Positions 14,932 through 18,463 of a DNA stretch of 18,463 bases are shown one piece after another. Source of the stretch: Candidatus Kaiserbacteria bacterium (lineage in GTDB: Bacteria; Patescibacteriota; Minisyncoccia; Phycocordibacterales; UBA12088); contig PWVU01000074.1 in the NCBI GenBank assembly GCA_003561715.1, positions 1 to 18,463 of the forward strand, read 5' to 3'. The notes beneath the pieces are model-generated. The model was not told the origin of the DNA, searched no databases, and worked only from the letters and a program-made list of their open reading frames with translations. The translations under genes were made by a program, and so were the position numbers. How positions within the stretch are numbered: position 1 is the first letter of the stretch; each line of letters opens with the position of its first letter.

Positions 14932-14937
14932 AGTATC
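14932..14937 (-). promoter_or_regulatory. Candidate -10 (GATACT) of the HD gene
   Basis: Minus-strand TTTTGATACT is followed by CGTGC and the ATG at 14926, near the leaderless spacing. It lies just before and overlaps the end of the upstream gene. Confidence 0.4.
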
Positions 14938-15457
14938 AAAATGAGAACAATAATTCTAAAACATAAAAAAAGAAAAGAATCAATCCTACGACCGATACTT
15001 TTACGTACTCAGGTATTTTATCTCTGCCAAGGTCTTGTATCTCACCCGAGTCCATTAGTTGTCTTAGTTGCTTATATCTCTTCTCTTCAAATAAAAAATT
15101 GATTTGAGAAGCATCAGAGAACGTTATTGTCATTGTTGATTTGTCGTGGGTAAGTGATGAGATCTGATTAACTTTCGCTAGTGGTTCTCGCTGTGCATCG
15201 AGGATTGTGTTGGTCCCCAAGTCGACTACAAACACCTCACGTCCGACGTACTTTTCGTTGTTGTGGAAGTACCACGCCGCGTAAAAACATGTAAGTCCAA
15301 TTATAAATGTTATCAAGGAGACGTGAGTACCCGCTGTTGCAACAAGGAAGGTTGACATCAGCAAATAGAAACCCGCTATCCCTAGGAGAATGCTCAAACC
15401 CAAATACTTTTTGGAGATCGAGGGTCTGCTACTACCGTATAATGTGATTTCTGTCAT
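14936..15457 (-). CDS. Membrane protein of unknown function with PH-like middle domain
   Basis: About 173 aa from the ATG at 15457 (MTEITLYGSS). Alternatives are ATG 15472 and a TTG at 15481 that overlaps the upstream TGA stop. Two helices near the N-terminus (about 17-64), a soluble middle with alternating strands and one helix (VFVVDLGTNTILDAQ…MTITFSDASQINFLFEEKRYKQL) and a C-terminal helix (about 150-173). The middle part looks like the small PH-type domains often found between membrane helices, but I cannot assign a family. Its base composition seems richer in A+T than that of its neighbours, which may point to separate origin. It lies between the MBL and HD genes on one strand. Confidence 0.7.
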   Translation of the reverse strand: MTEITLYGSSRPSISKKYLGLSILLGIAGFYLLMSTFLVATAGTHVSLITFIIGLTCFYAAWYFHNNEKYVGREVFVVDLGTNTILDAQREPLAKVNQISSLTHDKSTMTITFSDASQINFLFEEKRYKQLRQLMDSGEIQDLGRDKIPEYVKVSVVGLILFFFYVLELLFSF

Positions 15458-15477
15458 TACTCTATAGAACATTGTTA

Positions 15478-16155
15478 TCAATTCAATTCCGGCACCGATG
15501 AGACAAGTGGCATGGTGTTGTCGGCGGGGATCTTTTCTGGATTGCAGTGGTAGAGATAAGTTTCATAGTTTTTGAGTTGCTCATTGACCACGGTGTAATG
15601 GGTGTGCGAGAGTCCGTTAAGATGGTGTGCATCATGAAAAACGCGGATGTTTGATTCGGTGCGGTCCTTCAGAAAATCGACCGCCGTTTCGATGCGTCCA
15701 ATATCGCCCGAGTAGTAGATCAGCTCATCATCCTCGGAAAAGTAGTAGGCATAGTTCAGCATATCGGGCACATGCTGTCCGGTCGTGTCGAGCGCGCTAA
15801 TGGTAGGTACGTTATTGATTGGGATAAAGTTGTCACGCTCTCGATCAAAGCGTTGCAGGTCAAGCAGTTGTGCGATCGTCTCAGTAAACACATCGCTTGG
15901 CGAAAGTATGGGCGTTGCAAGCCCCATGATACTGCGTTGGCACAGCACCTGAAACAGCGAGCCGACATGGTCGCCATGCAAATGGGTAAGCACCACGTAG
16001 TCGATCTTATCGATCAGCTCATGCTTCATCAGTTGCGGAAACGCCGATGGTCCGCAATCGACCAGGAACAATGTGTCTTTCGTCTGCACCGTCACCGCGC
16101 TCGTGCCGTATTGCCAGTCGAACGCCCCGCCGGTCCCGAGGAATTTGATGTTCAT
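15478..16155 (-). CDS. Metallo-beta-lactamase fold hydrolase
   Basis: A 225-aa protein. MNIKFLGTGGAFDWQYGTSA opens the fold in the manner of RNase Z/phnP-like MBL proteins. The zinc motif THLHGDHVG (57-65: H58, H60, D62, H63) is intact. The later ligands are in YYSGDIG (D151), 'FHDAHH' (172-178) and 'LYHCNPE' (H203). Members cut phosphodiesters or other esters; the substrate here is not evident, and the exosite of tRNase Z is lacking. The ATG at 16155 is set by a leaderless promoter. Just beyond the neighbouring mazEF operon lies a decayed copy of the first 24 codons of a paralogue. It heads the minus-strand cluster with the membrane-protein and HD genes. Confidence 0.88.
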   Translation of the reverse strand: MNIKFLGTGGAFDWQYGTSAVTVQTKDTLFLVDCGPSAFPQLMKHELIDKIDYVVLTHLHGDHVGSLFQVLCQRSIMGLATPILSPSDVFTETIAQLLDLQRFDRERDNFIPINNVPTISALDTTGQHVPDMLNYAYYFSEDDELIYYSGDIGRIETAVDFLKDRTESNIRVFHDAHHLNGLSHTHYTVVNEQLKNYETYLYHCNPEKIPADNTMPLVSSVPELN

Positions 16156-16161
16156 AACGAG

Positions 16162-16170
16162 AGTGTAGCA
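16162..16170 (-). promoter_or_regulatory. Extended -10 (TGCTACACT), leaderless promoter of the MBL gene
   Basis: On the minus strand TG-C-TACACT is followed by CTCGTT and ATG at 16155 (six-base gap). Confidence 0.6.
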
Positions 16171-16196
16171 TGGCATTGCCTTGTGATATAGAGTGC

Positions 16197-16225
16197 TTTA
16201 CAAAAGTATATACGTTGTATATACT
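16197..16225 (+). promoter_or_regulatory. mazE promoter, leaderless
   Basis: -35 TTTACA (16197-16202), exactly 17 bp, -10 TATACT (16220-16225), six bases, ATG at 16232. Transcription should start on the start codon. Confidence 0.75.
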
Positions 16226-16228
16226 TTT
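16202..16228. promoter_or_regulatory. Perfect inverted repeat overlapping the mazE promoter (putative operator)
   Basis: Arms AAAAGTATATAC (16202-16213) and GTATATACTTTT (16217-16228) match perfectly around a 3-bp centre. The repeat covers the spacer and -10. Its place fits the MazE or MazEF complex binding its own promoter (family knowledge); this is inferred. Confidence 0.75.
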
Positions 16229-16231
16229 TGT

Positions 16232-16471
16232 ATGAAAACAAGAGTTAAGAAATGGGGGAATAGCTTGGGTGTGCGATTGCCGAAAAGCATTGCCGAGCAA
16301 CAGTCGCTGACCGAGGGTACGGGTGTCACGGTTGCGGTGAAAAACAATGTCATTGTGATCGAGGCGATCGCAGACGAACAAACGCTTGATACGTTGCTTA
16401 ACGATATGTCGCTCGATAGTGTGCATACGGAGACTGAATGGTTTGAACCACGCGGAAATGAGGTATGGTAA
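16232..16471 (+). CDS. mazE: MazE-like antitoxin (AbrB/SpoVT fold)
   Basis: A 79-aa protein. The N-terminal AbrB-type DNA-binding fold is clear: MKTRVKKWGNSLGVRLPKSI (1-20), the classic VxKWGNSxxxRIPK-type start of MazE, followed by 'GTGVTVAVKNNVIVIEAI'. The C-terminal tail (50-79), acidic with W70 and W79, is the part that in this family wraps the toxin. It binds and neutralises MazF and represses the operon. A longer in-frame start at 16193 is rejected because of the promoter and homology. Its last seven bases overlap the mazF start. Confidence 0.9.
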   Translation: MKTRVKKWGNSLGVRLPKSIAEQQSLTEGTGVTVAVKNNVIVIEAIADEQTLDTLLNDMSLDSVHTETEWFEPRGNEVW

Positions 16472-16821
16472 AGAAAGGATACATTCCAGAGGTCGGCGAT
16501 ATCATGTGGATCGATCTCAATCCGACACGCGGGCGTGAGCAAGCGAAGGTGCGCCCGGCGCTGGTGATCTCACCATATGCGTATAACCAAAAAACGAGCC
16601 TTGTGCTGGCGTGCCCCATTACATCGGTCGTAAAAGGGTATCCGTTCGAGGTCTCGCTTGGCACGAAGTCGAAGCGTTCAAAAGTCTCAGGTGTGGTACT
16701 TGCCGATCATGTGCGCTCGCTCGACTGGAGGGCACGGAATGTGACATTTATCACCAAAGCAAAAGCAGGGGTTATTGCTGAAGTGCGCCTCAAGCTCGGA
16801 TTGTTGCTTGGGATGAAATAA
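16465..16821 (+). CDS. mazF: MazF-family endoribonuclease toxin
   Basis: A 118-aa protein. Typical MazF features: GDIMWIDLNPTRGREQAKVRPALVIS read across 11-36 (with the catalytic Arg in KVRP, R30), 'ACPITS' (49-54, T53), and 'VVLADHVRSLDW' (77-88). MazF cuts single-stranded RNA at short sequences and stops growth when freed from MazE. It starts inside mazE, overlapping it by seven bases with GAGGT directly upstream, so translation is coupled. Five bases after the stop begins the decayed MBL fragment, so its 3' flank has been rearranged. The key residues look intact, suggesting an active toxin. Confidence 0.92.
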   Translation: MVKKGYIPEVGDIMWIDLNPTRGREQAKVRPALVISPYAYNQKTSLVLACPITSVVKGYPFEVSLGTKSKRSKVSGVVLADHVRSLDWRARNVTFITKAKAGVIAEVRLKLGLLLGMK

Positions 16822-16825
16822 AGTC

Positions 16826-16897
16826 GCAATCGATCAAAAACAGGTTGTCTTTTGTTTGCACCGCTACCACGCTCGTGCTGAGAAACTTGATCTCCAT
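16826..16897 (-). pseudogene. Remnant of an MBL-fold gene (N-terminal 24 codons)
   Basis: Read on the minus strand from ATG 16897 it gives MEIKFLSTSVVAVQTKDNLF then LIDC, aligning with the intact MBL protein MNIKFL…STSAVTVQTKDTLFLVDC-type start after an in-frame loss of ten residues (30 bases) that include the conserved glycine loop. The match ends at GATTGC, just where mazF ends. The upstream TGCTATACC resembles the -10 of the intact gene (TGCTACACT). The zinc motif and everything downstream are gone. Confidence 0.8.
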
Positions 16898-16913
16898 AGG
16901 GGGTATAGCAAGA

Positions 16914-16969
16914 GAACAAACGAAAGCAGCCCACAAAACGAGTCCGTGGGACTTACGCTTTCGTGGGCT
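16914..16969 (-). terminator. Terminator of the minus-strand unknown gene
   Basis: AGCCCAC (16928-16934) pairs with GTGGGCT (16963-16969), with further pairing inside. In the minus direction it is followed by GCTTTCGTTTGTTC, a T-rich tail. It lies six bases after the stop of the 287-aa gene. Confidence 0.65.
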
Positions 16970-16974
16970 AGGCA

Positions 16975-17838
16975 CTACTCCGATGCAACAAGTTGGAGAA
17001 GCGTGGCAAGTCCTGCAAGCAAGGTGAGTTGCTGGGGCGCGTCGTCGAGGTTGTGGGATCCAAGCTCTACCATACGGCAACCCTCCCCGGTCATTTGGTC
17101 CGGGTACACACTGAGGTCGCATGCATTGCCGAAGCAGATAAGGGTGAAACACCCGCTGGGCTGAATCCATCCACTGATATCACTACTCCGCTTCTTTTCC
17201 CCCACAGAGCTTATTGCATGCCAGGTTGTGCGCATGGCATCGAGTACTTCCGGATGCATGGGTGTTGCAGGAAACAATCCGCGTTTCTCGATCTTATCGC
17301 GCGCATAGATCTCAAGCCAGCGTATGAATGACTCCGCAAGGTATCCGCCTACCGAGTGCCCGTGCAGATCGTGTTCGGCAACGGTATTCAGACGCACTAT
17401 TTGCTGGCGGTTGCTTGGCCTCCTGTTCTCAAATGGAGATCCAAGTGCGCACGACAACAGGTGGATTGTTAGGGCGCACTGATATGCTCGCGTACCGGGG
17501 CCAAGCCGCAAACGCAGCTGGACGATCTTATCTTCGAGCGTCATATAGCCGCATCGCCCATAGCCAAACTCAGCGTTATCAATAAGATCGGGTACGGGTA
17601 AAGAAAACGCTGTGCCCTTGCGACCAATATACTCCTTGGCGTAAGATTCGTGCTTTTTTGCAAGGTGTTCTAAACGTTCCCGCAACTCAGTCAGATACTT
17701 TCTGTTGGTGCTGAAAACGATTTCAGGCGCAGTTGCCGGACGTCGTTTTGGCATTACGAACGATAGGTCGTATACGTGTGTTTCGAGCATGTCCGTGTCT
17801 CCAAACAGGTTTCTGAGAACACTATGCGCAATTCTCAT
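16975..17838 (-). CDS. Hypothetical protein (287 aa), unrecognised
   Basis: I cannot place this protein in a family. It is soluble, with no signal peptide or certain membrane helix. The middle has a basic helical part (TNRKYLTELRERLEHLAKKHESYAKEY-type, about 44-70), then GYGRCGYMTLEDKIVQLRLRLGPG (93-116), a segment HDLHGHSVGGYLAESFIRWLE (156-176), GWIQPSGCFTLICFGNACDL (223-242) and a C-terminal Leu-rich helix. Five or six cysteines are present in the second half. The start at 17838 (MRIAHS) is uncertain; ATG at 17790 (MLETHV) has GGAG eight bases upstream. The frame is open further, antisense to fic, but that part is not coding. It has its own terminator and faces the fic gene head to head with 75 bases between, which suggests a linked pair or shared control. 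Confidence 0.65.
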   Translation of the reverse strand: MRIAHSVLRNLFGDTDMLETHVYDLSFVMPKRRPATAPEIVFSTNRKYLTELRERLEHLAKKHESYAKEYIGRKGTAFSLPVPDLIDNAEFGYGRCGYMTLEDKIVQLRLRLGPGTRAYQCALTIHLLSCALGSPFENRRPSNRQQIVRLNTVAEHDLHGHSVGGYLAESFIRWLEIYARDKIEKRGLFPATPMHPEVLDAMRTTWHAISSVGEKKRSSDISGWIQPSGCFTLICFGNACDLSVYPDQMTGEGCRMVELGSHNLDDAPQQLTLLAGLATLLQLVASE

Positions 17839-17898
17839 TGCGAAAGTAAGTCGTAGCAATTGGAGGCTCTGGAATTTCCTAGGGCGTATTGCAAAAAG

Positions 17899-17907
17899 TG
17901 ATATACT
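17899..17907 (+). promoter_or_regulatory. Extended -10 (TGATATACT), leaderless promoter of fic
   Basis: TG-A-TATACT, six bases (ACAAGC), ATG at 17914. No good -35 at the usual distance. Confidence 0.65.
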
Positions 17908-17913
17908 ACAAGC

Positions 17914-18462
17914 ATGAAAAGCATTGACGAGACCAGCAAAGAGAGAGCCAAAAAGCTTTTTGGCAGTGAGGAGATCGAGCGGTTTGAAGTTGGCACCACC
18001 AAGGGCTTGCGGCAAATTCACGAATATCTCTTTGGCGGGTTGTATGATTTTGCCGGCAACATTAGAACCAAAGATATCAGTAAAGGCGGCTTTCGATTTG
18101 CCTCTCATTTGTACCTGGAAGACGCTTTGGCAACAATAGATGCTCTGCCGGAAGACACGTTTGAACAGATTATTGCAAAGTATGTCGAAATGAATGTCGC
18201 CCATCCGTTCATGGAAGGCAACGGCAGGAGTATGCGGATATGGCTCGACTTGCTGTTGAAAAAGAACCTTAAACAGTGTGTCGACTGGGCGGCGATAGAC
18301 AAGATGGACTATTTGAATGCGATGCAAAGAAGTCCGGTGAATGATCTTGAGATTCGCGAGCTGTTGCGTGGTGCGTTGACCGACAAGATCGATGATCGCG
18401 AGGTCTTTATGAAAGGCATAGATCAGTCGTACTATTATGAGGAGGAGGATCTGTATAAGTAG
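17914..18462 (+). CDS. fic: Class III Fic-domain protein (AMP transferase, self-inhibited)
   Basis: A complete 182-aa protein with the Fic core only. The active site HPFMEGNGRSMRIW (97-110) fits HPFx(D/E)GNGR exactly: catalytic H97, acidic E101 for Mg2+, and the GNGR phosphate-binding loop. The upstream flap 'IRTKDISKGGFRFA' positions the target. Fic enzymes move AMP from ATP to a hydroxyl side chain on a target protein. The C-terminus DQSYYYEEEDLYK (170-182) matches the class III inhibitory helix (S/T)xxxE(G/N), with S172 and E176 but Glu instead of Gly/Asn at 177. In class III proteins this Glu blocks ATP binding in cis, and in known cases inhibition is relieved by auto-AMPylation or oligomer change. 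No separate antitoxin is needed. It is divergent from the unknown 287-aa gene. Confidence 0.92.
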   Translation: MKSIDETSKERAKKLFGSEEIERFEVGTTKGLRQIHEYLFGGLYDFAGNIRTKDISKGGFRFASHLYLEDALATIDALPEDTFEQIIAKYVEMNVAHPFMEGNGRSMRIWLDLLLKKNLKQCVDWAAIDKMDYLNAMQRSPVNDLEIRELLRGALTDKIDDREVFMKGIDQSYYYEEEDLYK

Positions 18463-18463
18463 A

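Noticed and set aside
16790..17170. 126-codon minus-strand frame covering the MBL fragment
   Set aside because: Only the 24 codons from 16897 match an MBL protein; the rest is antisense to mazF or to the unknown gene and its terminator.
17839..18327. N-terminal extension of the 287-aa minus-strand protein across the fic gene
   Set aside because: It is antisense to an intact Fic domain with full active-site motif; the extension shows no domain and would remove the divergent arrangement.
1..18463. tRNA, rRNA, CRISPR array or transposase
   Set aside because: No cloverleaf-like sequence, no regularly spaced repeats and no transposase motif seen on either strand.

Overview
The window looks like a chromosomal piece of a small-genome bacterium of the Candidate Phyla Radiation (Patescibacteria, most likely a Parcubacteria-type lineage). 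This is an inference from gene content: a short VirB2/TrbC-like two-helix pilin, a proline-linked CAP/SCP exoprotein, a small anchored protein with the 'SFEvCVeAGY…PRQC' signature common in these genomes, many short single-pass membrane proteins, very compact packing, and few Shine-Dalgarno sites. TGA is used as an ordinary stop (for example at 5995-5997 and 11427-11429), so this is not one of the lineages that recodes UGA.

Layout. (1) 2-4839 is a cell-surface block. It holds a 5'-truncated secreted protein with Cys-rich repeats, Ig-like domains and a C-terminal dockerin; two membrane-anchored proteins with an N-terminal cohesin-like domain; a previously easy-to-miss 59-aa ORF; and, on the opposite strand, a secreted protein with a cohesin-like domain and a dockerin in one chain. 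Together these could form a non-cellulosomal cohesin/dockerin surface assembly. (2) 4951-8560 carries a CapA/PgsA-type metallophosphoesterase, an NAD(P)H-hydrate epimerase-like protein, a compact VIT1/CCC1 metal transporter and a CAP-domain exoprotein. (3) 8557-12107 is mostly envelope proteins: a DUF4382-like protein with an acidic tail, two coiled-coil membrane proteins (one YtxH-like), an AI-2E family transporter, a 68-aa membrane protein and a VirB2-like pilin closed by a strong terminator. (4) 12200-16155 has an SLC13-type permease with two RCK_C domains, a small PRQC-motif protein, and a minus-strand cluster (metallo-beta-lactamase fold hydrolase, membrane protein, HD phosphohydrolase). 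(5) 16197-18462 is an accessory island: mazEF with a palindromic promoter/operator, a decayed copy of the neighbouring MBL gene just behind mazF, an unrecognised 287-aa protein with its own terminator, and a divergent class III Fic protein.

The most consistent regulatory signal is a -10 hexamer (TATACT or close) followed by exactly 6 nt and then ATG, seen in front of seven genes on both strands. This geometry places the transcription start on the start codon, so much of the window is probably read from leaderless mRNAs. The strongest candidates for something new are the cohesin/dockerin surface module, the leaderless promoter set, and the mazEF / MBL-remnant / unknown gene / Fic island. No tRNA, rRNA, CRISPR array or insertion sequence was seen, and no gene-free stretch exceeds 300 bases (the longest is 6746-6931).
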